Shown here piece after piece: positions 40,644 through 50,185 of a DNA stretch of 64,000 nucleotides. The notes below the pieces were generated by a model, which ran no database searches, had not been told where the DNA came from, and saw only the letters and a program-made list of their open reading frames with translations. Source of the DNA: Thermohalobaculum sp963721105 (GTDB taxonomy: Bacteria; Pseudomonadota; Alphaproteobacteria; Rhodobacterales; Rhodobacteraceae); assembly GCA_963721105.1 (NCBI GenBank), contig CAVRHY010000016.1:1-64000 (forward strand), read 5' to 3'. Both the position numbers and the translations under genes were made by a program. Numbering within the stretch: the stretch's first letter is position 1; the number at the start of each line of letters is the position of its first letter.

Positions 40644-41142
40644 CGCGTCCTCCCCAGAACGCAAGCGATCATGGCAGAAGGCGGTAGTCGGGGCAACGCG
40701 GCTGCCGGCGGGTGCGGGGGCAGTCAGCACATCGGGATACACTCCAAATGGTCGACGTACGCGCCCATCCCGCCGGTATCGATCTCGAAGGCGATCCCCG
40801 ACCCCGGCTCGAGTGCGGCCGTATCGACGCTGTCGAAGCGCTGGCCGCAACCGCCGGGCGGTTATCGAGCTCGGACACCGATAGCGGGGCGTTGGGGTCG
40901 GGGCGTGCGCGACGGGATCGGGCGTCGCGATGAAAACCAGCCAATCGGTCTCCTGGTCGCGCGGTCGCGGTCCGCTGCATGGACCCTCCCGGGGCTCGGA
41001 TCGGGTGACGCCGACCAGACGAGCATGGCGGCCACCGACCAGCTCGTCCAAGGCCGCCGCTACGATGAACGAGGCAGATGGTGGCGCTGGCAAAGCGCCG
41101 GGCGAGCGTGTAGATCGGCCGCGGGATGAACTCGGGGCCTCC
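40644..41142. other. Region with no firm gene; possible frameshifted minus-strand CDS
   Basis: Nearly 500 bp between the DUF3309 gene and hisC. On the minus strand one can read stretches with normal protein character in changing frames: FIVAAALDELVGGRHARLVG (about 41070-41010), DQETDWLVFIATPDPVAHAP (about 40960-40900) and RFDSVDTAALEPGSGIAFEI ending CIPMC before a TGA near 40728. They could be pieces of one small gene broken by indels like others here, but I know no homologue. Confidence 0.25.
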
Positions 41143-42231
41143 ATGACGAGTCACGCAACAATCCGCCCGCGCCCGGGCGTGCTGGATATCGCGCCCTATG
41201 TCGGCGGCTCGGCCCACATCGCGGGCGCGAATTTCGCCGTCAAGCTGAGCGCCAACGAAAACCCGCACGGGCCCAGCCCGAAGGCCATCGAGGCTTATCG
41301 CGCGGTCGCGGGCGAGCTGAACGTCTACCCCGAAAGCCACGCGCCGCTGGCCGAGGCGATCGCCGACGTGCATGGGATCGACGCCGCGCGCATCGTGCTG
41401 GGCAGCGGCTCGGACGAGCTGATCGCGCTGCTCTGCCGGGCCTATGCCGGCGAGGGCGACGAGGTGCTGTACTCGGCGCACGGATTTCTCATGTACCGGC
41501 TGTCGGCGCTGTCGGCGGGCGCGACGCCCGTCTCGGCGCCCGAGCGCGAGCTGACCACCGATGTCGACGCGCTGATCGCGGCGATGACCGAGCGGACGCG
41601 GCTGGTCTTCCTGGCCAACCCGAACAACCCGACCGGCACGATGATCGGCGCCGCCGAGCTGGTGCGGCTGGCCGACGCTCTGCCGCCCCGCGCGCTGCTG
41701 GTGCTGGACGCCGCCTATGCCGAGTACCTGCGGCGCGCCGACGACGATGGCGGGCTGGCGCTGGTGCGCGAGCGCGACAACGTCGTGATGACGCGGACCT
41801 TCTCGAAGATCTACGGGCTGGCGGCGCTGCGGCTTGGCTGGTGCTACGGGCCGGCGCATGTCATCGACGTGCTGAACCGCGTGCGCGGGCCGTTCAACGT
41901 GACGCGCCCGGCCCTGGTCGCCGGCGAGGCTGCGATGCAGGACCAGGCCTGGGTCGACCGTTGCCGCGTGCTGAACGAGGTATGGCGCGACTGGCTGGCG
42001 CGGGAGATCGCGGCGGCCGGGCTGCCGGTGGTGCCCTCGAAGGCGAACTTCCTGCTGGTCGGGGCGGGCGAGCGGACGGCGGCCTTTGACGCGCATCTGC
42101 GCGCCCGCGGGCTGATCGCGCGGCGGGTCGACGGCTACGGCCTACCCGGGCACATCCGCATCACCGTCGGCGACGAGGCGGCCTGCCGCGCTGTCGCCGA
42201 GGCCGCGGCCACCTTCGCACCCGAGACGTGA
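41143..42231 (+). CDS. hisC: Histidinol-phosphate aminotransferase
   Basis: 362-residue fold-type I PLP aminotransferase. Motifs are VKLSANENPHGPSPKAIEAY at the N-terminus, VLGSGSDELIALLCRAY, VFLANPNNPTGTMI, LVLDAAYAEYL and the PLP lysine in TRTFSKIYGLAALRLGW. In alphaproteobacteria this HisC-type enzyme placed beside tyrA also serves phenylalanine and tyrosine synthesis. The tyrA GTG overlaps its stop, which supports that double role. The ATG at 41143 lies just before the conserved part; the ribosome site is weak. Confidence 0.92.
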   Translation: MTSHATIRPRPGVLDIAPYVGGSAHIAGANFAVKLSANENPHGPSPKAIEAYRAVAGELNVYPESHAPLAEAIADVHGIDAARIVLGSGSDELIALLCRAYAGEGDEVLYSAHGFLMYRLSALSAGATPVSAPERELTTDVDALIAAMTERTRLVFLANPNNPTGTMIGAAELVRLADALPPRALLVLDAAYAEYLRRADDDGGLALVRERDNVVMTRTFSKIYGLAALRLGWCYGPAHVIDVLNRVRGPFNVTRPALVAGEAAMQDQAWVDRCRVLNEVWRDWLAREIAAAGLPVVPSKANFLLVGAGERTAAFDAHLRARGLIARRVDGYGLPGHIRITVGDEAACRAVAEAAATFAPET

Positions 42232-43176
42232 CCGGTCTCGTGAGCGAGCCGGTCTTCCGGCGGGTCGCGCTGATCGGCCTGGGGCTGATCGGCTCGTCGA
42301 TCGCCTGGGCGGCCAAGCGGGCCGGCGCGGCGGGCGAGATCGTCGGCTACGCGAAGTCGGAGGCGACGCGGGCGCGGTCGGCCGAGCTGGGGTTCTGCGA
42401 CCGGATCGCCGCGACCGCGTCCGAGGCGGTCGAGGGCGCCGACCTGGTGATCCTCTGCATTCCGGTCGGCGCCTGCGGCGCGGTGGCAGCCGAGATCGCA
42501 CCGGCGCTGGCCGAGGGGGCCATCGTCTCGGACGCCGGCTCGGTCAAGAAGGCCGTGATCGAGGCCATGCGCCCGCATCTGCCGCGACACGTCCACTTCA
42601 TCCCGGCGCACCCGCTTGCCGGCACCGAGCATTCCGGCCCCGATTTCGGGCTTTGCCGAGCTGTTCGACAACCGGTGGTGCATCCTGACGCCGCCCGAGG
42701 GCACGGATGCGGAGGCCGTGGCGCGGCTGACGGCGTTCTGGCAGGCGCTGGGGGCGCGCGTCGAGAGCATGGATGCCGAGCATCACGACCTGGTGCTCGC
42801 CGTCACCAGCCACGTGCCGCACGCCATCGCCTACACGATGTGTGGCGTCGCCGACGACATGGCGCGCGTGACGAACCAGGAGGTCGTGCAGTTCTCGGCC
42901 GCCGGCTTTCGCGACTTCACGCGAATCGCGGCATCTGATCCCACCATGTGGCGCGACGTTTTCCTGGCGAACCGGGACGCTACCATCGAGATCCTCGGCC
43001 GCTTCGTCGAGGAGCTGATGGCGCTGCAACGGGCGATCCGCACCGGCGACGGCGACCATCTGCACGCCTATTTCACCCGCACGCGAGCGATAAGACGCTC
43101 GATCATCGACGCCGGGCAGGACACCGCCGCGCCAGATTTCGGCCGCGCGCCGCGCGCCGCGCGCGGGCGGCAGTGA
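42228..43176 (+). CDS. tyrA: Prephenate/arogenate dehydrogenase (one frameshift)
   Basis: TyrA converts prephenate (or arogenate) to the tyrosine precursor with NAD(P). The N-terminal Rossmann region is RVALIGLGLIGSSIAWAAKR, followed by VSDAGSVKKAVIEAM and FIPAHPLAGTEHSGPD. An extra T in the run 42644-42646 then shifts frame; without it the protein continues SGFAELFDNRWCILTPPEG, VTSHVPHAIAYTMCGVAD and FTRIAASDPTMWRDVFLANR. Corrected length is about 315 residues. The GTG start at 42228 overlaps the hisC stop; a second GTG twelve bases on is possible. Confidence 0.9.
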
Positions 43177-43177
43177 G

Positions 43178-44305
43178 ATGCTGGGCGTGCTGGCCGTCGC
43201 GCTGGCGCTGACATCGCCTCTGCCGCTGCCGCGCCCGGCCGTGGATGCCCCGGCCCGGGCCGTGGCCGCCGGGGACGCCGGCACCGAGGTCACCATCGTC
43301 GCGCCCGAGACGGAGCCCGCGTGGCCGGCCGGCAGGCAGGCTGCGGGCGCGCCCGTCCCCCTGCCGGCCGAGCGGCCAGTTACGCTGGGCAAGAGCCGGC
43401 CCGGGACTGCGGGCCTCGGCGCGGATCGACCAACGGACGCGGGGGCGGGGGCGGGCGCCGATGCGAGCCCCGGCGCCCCGGCCGCTTCGGCCCGGAGACC
43501 GCTCGTCCTGCCGGTCGGGGGACATGACGCTCCGGCGGTCCCGGTCCCGCCGGAGCGGCCGGGCCCGACCGCCCGGGCCGAGGCAGGGGGCCGCGCCGGG
43601 CCGGACGAATCGAACGATTACGCGCCAACGGCGGACGAGGTGCCGAAGCCGGTCGCGCGCCCGCGCGGCGGTCAGGACGGCGAGGGGTCCGGGACCGCGG
43701 CGGCCTCGGCGCCGATCGTCATGGCGATGGTGGCGCCGGGCCAGGCGCCGCCGCCCGGGCACGACCGGCCGACCGCGCCACGCGACATGGTCTGCCGCGA
43801 TCCGCGCATCGTCGGCGCACCGGCGGCCAGCTTTGTCGGCAACATTCCCGGCTGCGGCATCTTCGAGCCGGTGCGGGTGGCGTCCATCTCCGGCATCGGC
43901 ATGTCGTCGCCGATCACGGTCGACTGCCGCACGGCGCGCGCGTTCGCCGACTGGCTGACCGGCGTCGCCCAGCCCGCGGCGCGCGAGACGATGAACAGCC
44001 ACATCGAGTCACTCTGGATCATGGGCAGCTACAGCTGCCGGTCGCGCAACAACCAGCCCGGCAAGCGGCTGTCCGAGCACTCGGCCGGCCGTGCCATCGA
44101 CCTGGGCGGCGTGACGCTGGCGAACGGCAGGCGGGTCGTGGTGCGCGACGACTGGGGCGACGGCCCGGCTGGCACGTTCCTGCGTCGCATCCGCGAGGGC
44201 GCCTGCGGCGGTTTCACCACCGTGCTGGGACCGGGCAGCGACCGCTTCCACGACAACCACCTGCACCTCGACACGGCGTACCGGGGCAGCACCTACTGCC
44301 GCTGA
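43178..44305 (+). CDS. Extensin-like C-terminal domain protein
   Basis: 375 residues. A signal-like N-terminus (LGVLAVALALTSPLPLPRPA) is followed by about 160 residues of Pro/Ala/Gly-rich low-complexity sequence, then the extensin-like domain. That domain shows GCGIFEPVRVASISGIGMSS, RLSEHSAGRAIDLGGVTLAN and DRFHDNHLHLDTAYRGSTYC. The His/Asp pattern (SEHSAGRAIDL..HLHLD) is like LAS-type zinc peptidases (VanY/MepA relatives), so a cell-wall role outside the membrane is plausible. It starts one base after tyrA ends. Confidence 0.8.
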   Translation: MLGVLAVALALTSPLPLPRPAVDAPARAVAAGDAGTEVTIVAPETEPAWPAGRQAAGAPVPLPAERPVTLGKSRPGTAGLGADRPTDAGAGAGADASPGAPAASARRPLVLPVGGHDAPAVPVPPERPGPTARAEAGGRAGPDESNDYAPTADEVPKPVARPRGGQDGEGSGTAAASAPIVMAMVAPGQAPPPGHDRPTAPRDMVCRDPRIVGAPAASFVGNIPGCGIFEPVRVASISGIGMSSPITVDCRTARAFADWLTGVAQPAARETMNSHIESLWIMGSYSCRSRNNQPGKRLSEHSAGRAIDLGGVTLANGRRVVVRDDWGDGPAGTFLRRIREGACGGFTTVLGPGSDRFHDNHLHLDTAYRGSTYCR

Positions 44306-44357
44306 GCCGAAGCACGCGCGATGCGGGCCCGGATCCGGACCCGCGGCGGGGCCGGGG

Positions 44358-46385
44358 TCAGCTGTGGTCGCGAGGGACGGTCTCGTCCCAGTCGTGCTCG
44401 TGGACCAGCTCGTCGCCGTCCCAGGCCCGGACCGAGGCGCGGACGCGGTAGCCGTCGCGCCCGGCGTCGACGCGGGCCGTCGTCGCGACGCTCGCCCGCC
44501 AGCCATCGCGGGCATAGCTTTTGCGCCAATCGGCCGAGGCCCATGCGGTGGCCGGATCGTCCGCGTGGATGCCGTAGCGGTCCTCGCTGGCAATCGCGAT
44601 CTCCAGCCCGGTGTGCTCGTGGCGCACCGTGCCGCCGTCGCTGAAGCGTTCGATCTGCGTCTCGCCGCCGATCTGGTCGGTGATGCTGCGGCGGCTGAAG
44701 CCGGCGCCCTGCGCCAGCACCGTCGCGCGCAGTGGCTCGGCGCTCTCGGGCGGGGCGAAGGCAGGCAGGTCCGCATCCGTCTCCTTTGGCGCGCGAACGG
44801 GCAGCAACAGGCGGCTGTCTCCGGTGCCGATCGTCAGCGTCGCCGCCTCGGGCGGCGGGAAGGCGATGGGCCAGTAGGCGGTGGAGAGCGCCAGCCGGAT
44901 GCGGCGGCCCGTGGCGAACTTCTTGCCGCAGGCGTTCAGCTGGACCCGGACGCGGTACGAGCGGCCGGGCTCCAGCGCCTCCGGCTCGGCATGGCTGTCG
45001 CGATGCGAGAGGTTCAGCAGACCGTAGGACACCCGCGTCGCCGCGCCGTCCGGCGCGACGTCGCTGAGGACGGCGGCCAGCATCGCCTGCGGCCTGTCCG
45101 AGGTGACAACGGCCTCGACGAAGGGGAAGCCAAGCACCTCGATGTCGTCGTCCAGCGGCGGCGTCTCGAAGATCAGGCTGCCGCCGGCGTCCAGCCGCTG
45201 GTCCAGCGACAGGTCGGGGTCGAGCGCATAGCCGCACCAGTTGCCGGCGGCCTGCCCGGTTGTCTGCGGCGAGCAGATGCTGCGCTCGCCCTCGGCCGTG
45301 CCGCCGAGCACGCCGTCCTGAGCCAGCGGCAGGGCGCGCTCCTCGATGCCGGGCGCCGGCCAGGCGCTCTCGGCGACCCAGCGGCCGGGCATCTCGGCAT
45401 ACCAGGGCTGCGGCGGTACCGGGTCTTCGATATAAGCGCGCAGCATCGGCTCGCGCATGACGCCGGTGTCCTCGCCCTTCAGCCACTGGTCCCACCAGCG
45501 CAGGCACTCCTGCAGGAAGCCGATGCGCGGGCCGGGGCGGGCAAAGTGCGGGTACTTGTGGCCCCACGGGCCGACCAGCCCCTTGCGGGGCCCCTTCAGG
45601 TTGGCGAGCATCCGGAAAATAGCGTTGGTGTAGCCGTCCGCCCAGCCGCCGACGGCGAAGACCGGACAGGTGACGGCGGAATAGTCCTCGCAGATCGAGC
45701 CGTGCCGGTAGAACTCGTCCCGGCGCTGGTGCCTGAACCAGTCGAGCAGCCAGAGGCCGTTGTTCTGCAGCCGCGCCTCCCACATCTCGCGCCAGCGCTC
45801 GCCGACGATGGCCGGGTCGGGCGGCGTCATGGCGATCGGGAATGCCGTGCCGCCCCAGCCGAGCTTGTCGGTCAGCACGCAGCCGCCCATGAAGTGGATG
45901 TCGTCCGCATAGCGGTCGTCGGTCGAGCAGAGCGTGATGACGGCCTTCAGGCTCTCGGGCTGGCGGGCGGCCAACTGCAAGCCGTTGAAGCCGCCCCACG
46001 AGATGCCGATCATGCCGGCCCGGCCCGTCGACCAGGGCTGGCTCGCCGCCCATTCCAGGACCGCGAGGCAGTCGTCGTGCTCCTGCATCAGGTATTCGCC
46101 CTTGCAGACGCCCTCGCTGTCGCCGGTGCCGCGCATGTCCACCCGAAGGCAGGCATAGCCGTGGCCGGCGAAGTACGGGTGCGTGAGCTGGTCGCGTTCC
46201 ACCGTGCCGTCGCGCTTGCGGTAGGGCAGGTACTCCAGGATGACCGGGACGGGGTTCTGCTCGGCGTCCTCCGGCAGCCAGATGCGCGCGGCGAGCCGCG
46301 TGCCGTCGGGCATCTGGATCCACCCGTTCTCGATCTCGCGGACCTTGCGGGGGAAGTCGCGCACGACCTTCACGTCGTCGTTCAT
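44358..46385 (-). CDS. CocE/NonD-family alpha/beta hydrolase
   Basis: 675 residues, similar in layout to Xaa-Pro dipeptidyl-peptidases and cocaine esterase. The N-terminal hydrolase has PVPVILEYLPYRKRDGT, DMRGTGDSEGVCKGEY and the nucleophile elbow GMIGISWGGFNGLQLA near residue 130. The C-terminal jelly-roll domain includes LNLSHRDSHAEPEALEPG. It has no signal peptide. The start (46385) overlaps the stop of the ABC transporter gene before it (ATGA), making it the last gene of that operon. It probably cleaves an imported peptide or ester. The frame is intact. Confidence 0.86.
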   Translation of the reverse strand: MNDDVKVVRDFPRKVREIENGWIQMPDGTRLAARIWLPEDAEQNPVPVILEYLPYRKRDGTVERDQLTHPYFAGHGYACLRVDMRGTGDSEGVCKGEYLMQEHDDCLAVLEWAASQPWSTGRAGMIGISWGGFNGLQLAARQPESLKAVITLCSTDDRYADDIHFMGGCVLTDKLGWGGTAFPIAMTPPDPAIVGERWREMWEARLQNNGLWLLDWFRHQRRDEFYRHGSICEDYSAVTCPVFAVGGWADGYTNAIFRMLANLKGPRKGLVGPWGHKYPHFARPGPRIGFLQECLRWWDQWLKGEDTGVMREPMLRAYIEDPVPPQPWYAEMPGRWVAESAWPAPGIEERALPLAQDGVLGGTAEGERSICSPQTTGQAAGNWCGYALDPDLSLDQRLDAGGSLIFETPPLDDDIEVLGFPFVEAVVTSDRPQAMLAAVLSDVAPDGAATRVSYGLLNLSHRDSHAEPEALEPGRSYRVRVQLNACGKKFATGRRIRLALSTAYWPIAFPPPEAATLTIGTGDSRLLLPVRAPKETDADLPAFAPPESAEPLRATVLAQGAGFSRRSITDQIGGETQIERFSDGGTVRHEHTGLEIAIASEDRYGIHADDPATAWASADWRKSYARDGWRASVATTARVDAGRDGYRVRASVRAWDGDELVHEHDWDETVPRDHS

Positions 46386-47392
46386 ACCGGCTCCTTCTGG
46401 GGCGGCGTCAGGGCGTCGCCGGGTTCGAGGGGATAGTGGCAGGTGAACCGGCGGCCGCCGGCGTCTTCCTGTGCCACGGGAGGATCGGTGGCGCAACGCG
46501 GGCGCGCCCATGGGCAGCGCGTGTGGAACTCGCAGCCCTTCGGGCGGGCCAGCAGGCTCGGCACCTCGGCGGGCAGCGCAATGCGGTTGCGCGCCTTGTC
46601 CGGGTCGGGCTCGGGGTTCGCCGAGATGAGCGCCGCCGTGTAGGGGTGGCGCGGTTCTTCGAAGACGGCTTGCGTGTGCCCCTGCTCGACGAAGCGGCCG
46701 AGATACATCACCGCCGTCCGATCGGCGACCTGGCGCACGACGTGCAGGTTGTGCGTGATGATCAGCATCGAGAGGCCCAGCCGGTCGCGCAGGTCGTTCA
46801 GCAGGTTCAGCACCTCTCCCTGCACGCTGACGTCCAGCCCGGCGGTCGGCTCGTCGGCGATGACCAGCGCCGGGTCCAGCGCGATGGCGCGCGCGACGCC
46901 GACGCGCCGCGCCTGGCCGCCCGAGAGCTGGTGCGGGTAGCGGGCGGCGAACTCGGCCGGTAGGCCGACCAGCGCCAGCAGGCGGGAGACGTCGGCGCCG
47001 AGGTCGCGATCCGCCAGCCCGTGCACGCGGAACGGCTCGGCCAGCAGCGCGCGGACCGAGAGCCGGGGCGAGAGCGAGCCGACCGGGTCCTGGAACATCA
47101 TCGCCATGCGCCGGCGCACCGGCTTCCACGCGCGCTCTCCGAGGTTCGCCAAGTCGCGCCCCTCGAACCGGATGGTGCCCGAGGCCGGGCTCTGCAGGCC
47201 GTTCAGGGCGCGGGCCAGCGTCGTCTTGCCCGAGCCGGATTCGCCGACCAGCGCGAAGGTCTCGCCGGGGGCGACGGTGAACGAGACGCCGGCCACCGCC
47301 TCGATCTCGGTCGAGCGGCCGGCCAGCCGGTCCAGCAGCGTGCCGACCGGAAAGGTCACGTGCAGGTCGTCGACGGTCAGCAGCGCGCTCAA
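46382..47392 (-). CDS. Oligopeptide-type ABC transporter ATPase (OppF/DppF-like)
   Basis: 336 residues. Walker A GESGSGKTTLARAL, signature QLSGGQARRVGVARAIALDP, Walker B LVIADEPTAGLD, and the C-terminal oligopeptide/dipeptide extension with Cys residues (CEFHTRCPWARPRCA). The start is a TTG at 47392 overlapping the upstream TGA, with GGAGG eight bases before it. The unusual start and the overlap imply translational coupling. It pairs with the OppD-like ATPase to drive the OppBC-like channel. Confidence 0.92.
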   Translation of the reverse strand: MSALLTVDDLHVTFPVGTLLDRLAGRSTEIEAVAGVSFTVAPGETFALVGESGSGKTTLARALNGLQSPASGTIRFEGRDLANLGERAWKPVRRRMAMMFQDPVGSLSPRLSVRALLAEPFRVHGLADRDLGADVSRLLALVGLPAEFAARYPHQLSGGQARRVGVARAIALDPALVIADEPTAGLDVSVQGEVLNLLNDLRDRLGLSMLIITHNLHVVRQVADRTAVMYLGRFVEQGHTQAVFEEPRHPYTAALISANPEPDPDKARNRIALPAEVPSLLARPKGCEFHTRCPWARPRCATDPPVAQEDAGGRRFTCHYPLEPGDALTPPQKEPV

Positions 47393-48354
47393 CGGGGCTC
47401 CTCCGCGAACCAGCAGGCGGCGGTATGCTCGGGCGCGACGCGGACGAAAGGCGGGACCTCTGCGCATTTCGCCTCGGCGCGATGGCAGCGCGGGGCGAAG
47501 ATGCAGCCGGCCGGCGCCACGACGAGGTCGGGGATCTCGCCCGGGATCGTCGGCAGGCGCTCGACACGGCCGTGCAGGCGTGCCGGGTCGCACTCGATGA
47601 GGCGCGCCGTGTAGGGGTGGCGCGGGTCGGGGAAGACCTGCGCGACCGGGCCGCTCTCGGCCACCTCGCCGGCATACATGACGATGACGCTGTCGCAGAG
47701 CTCCGCGATGACGCCGAGATGGTGAGAGATGAACAGCACCGCGCAGCCGATGTCGCGCTGCAGGTCCTTCAACAGCTCGATCGTCGCCACCTCGAGCGTC
47801 GCGTCCAGCGCCGTCGTCGGCTCGTCGGCGATCAACAGCGCCGGCTCCATCATCAGCGCCATGGCGATGGCGATGCGCTGCTTCATGCCGCCGGAAAACT
47901 CGTGCGGGTACTGGTCGAGCCGGCTCTCCGGGTCGGGCAGACGCACCTTGCGCAGCATCGCGACGGCGCGGGCGCGCTTCTCGCGCCGCGAGATGCTTGC
48001 GCGGTACTGGATGTCGACCATCTGGCGGCCGACGGTCAGCACCGGGTTCAGCGCGTTCATCGGGTCCTGGAACACCGTCGAGATGCGCTGGCCGCGAATG
48101 TCGCGCAGCGCCGAGGCGCCGAGTTGCGTCAGGTCGCCGCCCTCGAAGCCGATGCTGCCGCCGGCGATGCGCCCGTTCTCGGTCAGCAGGCCCAGGATGG
48201 CGTTGATCAGCGTGGACTTGCCGCAGCCCAATTCGCCGACGATGCCGACGACCGCGCCTTCGGGCACGTCGAAGGAGACGTCGCGCAACGCCACCAGCCG
48301 GCCGCGCTCGGTGGCGAACTCGACGGTCAGGCCGCGGACGGAGAGCACGCTCAT
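47389..48354 (-). CDS. Oligopeptide-type ABC transporter ATPase (OppD/DppD-like)
   Basis: 321 residues: VEFATERGRLVALRDVSFDV, Walker A GELGCGKSTLINAI (unusual Leu/Cys but the required Gly and Lys are kept), signature EFSGGMKQRIAIAMALMMEP and Walker B LLIADEPTTALD. The C-terminal extension carries CIFAPRCHRAEAKCAEVPPF, typical of the Opp/Dpp ATPases. Both ends overlap the neighbouring genes by 4 nt. It acts at the inner face of the membrane. Confidence 0.92.
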   Translation of the reverse strand: MSVLSVRGLTVEFATERGRLVALRDVSFDVPEGAVVGIVGELGCGKSTLINAILGLLTENGRIAGGSIGFEGGDLTQLGASALRDIRGQRISTVFQDPMNALNPVLTVGRQMVDIQYRASISRREKRARAVAMLRKVRLPDPESRLDQYPHEFSGGMKQRIAIAMALMMEPALLIADEPTTALDATLEVATIELLKDLQRDIGCAVLFISHHLGVIAELCDSVIVMYAGEVAESGPVAQVFPDPRHPYTARLIECDPARLHGRVERLPTIPGEIPDLVVAPAGCIFAPRCHRAEAKCAEVPPFVRVAPEHTAACWFAEEPR

Positions 48355-49223
48355 CCGTCGCGCCTGAGGCGCGGGTCGAAGACGTCGCGCAGCGTCTCGC
48401 CGAGGAAGGTGAAGCCGAGTGTCGTGATGACGATCGGCAGGCCCCCGGCCCCGACGATCCACCACGACTCGCGGATGTTGGCGAAGCCGTCGTTCAGGAT
48501 CGAGCCCCATGAGGGCGTCGGCGGGCGCACGCCCTGGCCCAGGAAGGAAAGCCCCGCCTCGATGGCGACGACGACGGGGATGTCCATCGAGGCGAGGATC
48601 AGGATCGGCCCGATGACGTTCGGCAGGATGTGGACCCCCAGGATGCGCCCCGTCCCGGCCCCCAGCGAGCGCGCCGCCAGCACGAACTCGGACGAGCGAA
48701 TGGAAATCGTCTGCGTGCGCACGATGCGGCCATAGCCGGGCACGCTGACCAGCACCACGACGACCACGACCGAGGTCAGCGACGGCCCCAGCAGCGTCGC
48801 CAGCGTCAGCGCCAGCATGATCGTCGGGAAGGATTTCAGCGCATCGAAGACCAGGATCAGCAGGTTGTCCAGCCAGCGCGGCCCATAGCCCGCCACGAGC
48901 CCCAGCATGACCCCCAGCACGACCGACAGCCCCGTCGCCCCCAGCGCGACGCCAAGCGCGATGCGCGCCCCGTAGAGCACGCGGGCGAAAAGGTCCCGGC
49001 CAAGGTGGTCGGTACCCATCAGGTGCTCCCAGCTCGGCCCCTGGAAGCGGTCGATCGGGTTCAGCCGGTTCGGCTCCCACGCTGTCAGCCAGCCGGCAAA
49101 GACCGCGCCCGTGACGACCAGCACCACCAGCGCCAGGCCGAACGCCCCCATCGGCTCGGCCAGCACCCGGCGGAGCGCCCGGAAGCGTGGCGCGGCGCTA
49201 GCGGGCGAGGCTGCTTCGGACAC
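48351..49223 (-). CDS. Oligopeptide-type ABC transporter permease (OppC/DppC-like)
   Basis: 290 residues with about six membrane helices. The start region MGAFGLALVVLVVTGAVFAG, the conserved GTDHLGRDLFARVLYGAR and the EAA-like loop EFVLAARSLGAGTGRILGVH are all typical of the DppC group. The start is a GTG at 49223, inside the end of the OppB gene, giving a 26-nt overlap. The C-terminus (GETLRDVFDPRLRRDG) is complete. It forms the channel with the OppB-like protein. Confidence 0.9.
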   Translation of the reverse strand: MSEAASPASAAPRFRALRRVLAEPMGAFGLALVVLVVTGAVFAGWLTAWEPNRLNPIDRFQGPSWEHLMGTDHLGRDLFARVLYGARIALGVALGATGLSVVLGVMLGLVAGYGPRWLDNLLILVFDALKSFPTIMLALTLATLLGPSLTSVVVVVVLVSVPGYGRIVRTQTISIRSSEFVLAARSLGAGTGRILGVHILPNVIGPILILASMDIPVVVAIEAGLSFLGQGVRPPTPSWGSILNDGFANIRESWWIVGAGGLPIVITTLGFTFLGETLRDVFDPRLRRDG

Positions 49224-50149
49224 GGGGATCGAGCGCGCCGACCAGGATGTCGGCGGCGACGTTGACCAGGACGAAGAAGACGGTGGTGACCAGCACCGTG
49301 CCGGTGACGACCGGATAATTGCGCACGACGATCGAGTCGTAGACCAGCTTGCCTACCCCCGGCCGCGCGAAGACGATCTCGGCGAAGACGGTCGAGGACA
49401 GCATCTGGCCGATGCCGATGCCCAGCAGCGTCAGCGTCGGCAGGATCGCGATGCGCAGTGCGTACTGGTAGACGATCGTCCGCTCGCGCAGGCCGAAGGC
49501 GCGCGCGGTGCGGATGTGGCCGGCGGCCAGCGTTTCGAGCATCGAGGCGCGCACCATGCGAGCGATGTAGCCGACCCAGCCCAGGCCCGACGGCCAGCGA
49601 GGGCAGGATCAGGTGCTGCACCTGGCTCCAGAAATCGCCCGGCTGCCCGGCGCCGATGGCCGGCAGCCAGTTCAGCGCCACGGCAAAGATCAACAGCGCG
49701 TAGATGGCGACGACGAAGGACGGGATGGCGATGACCGCCACCGAGAACACGCCGATGACCCGGTCGACGAAGCCGCCGCGGCGCACCGCTGCGAGGCAGC
49801 CGAGCGGGATGCCCAGCGCCACCGACCATCCGATGCCGCCGGCGATCAGCGCCAGCGTATAGGGCAGCTGCTCGAAGACAACCGTCACGACCGGCCGCTC
49901 GGAGAGCGCCTCGCGGCCGAGATCACCGCGGAGGACGCTCCAGTAGAACCGGCCCAGCTGCTCCCAGACCGGCTGGTCCAGCCCCATGCGGATGCGCAGC
50001 GCCTCGCGCATCGCCGGCGTCGCCTTGGGGCCCAGCGCCACGGCGGCCGGGTCCCCGGGGATCACGTAGATCATCAGGAACAGGATCGCCATCGCCAGCG
50101 CGACGATGACGACGGCCAGCCCGAGGCGCTTGATCGCGTATTGTACCAT
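49198..50149 (-). CDS. Oligopeptide-type ABC transporter permease (OppB/DppB-like; one frameshift)
   Basis: About 316 residues with six membrane helices: AIKRLGLAVVIVALAMAILF, VIPGDPAAVALGP, WSVALGIPLGCLAAVRRG. Then, after a frame change, TLAAGHIRTARAFGLRER (EAA-like loop) and SSTVFAEIVFARPGVGKLVY. The shift comes from an extra G at 49584-49585; without it VGLGWVGYIARM bridges the two halves. The ATG at 50149 is 37 bp after the binding-protein gene. The stop is a TAG at 49198-49200. Confidence 0.9.
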
Positions 50150-50185
50150 CCCGGAGCGGGGCCGCGCGGGGCGGCCCCAGCCCGA

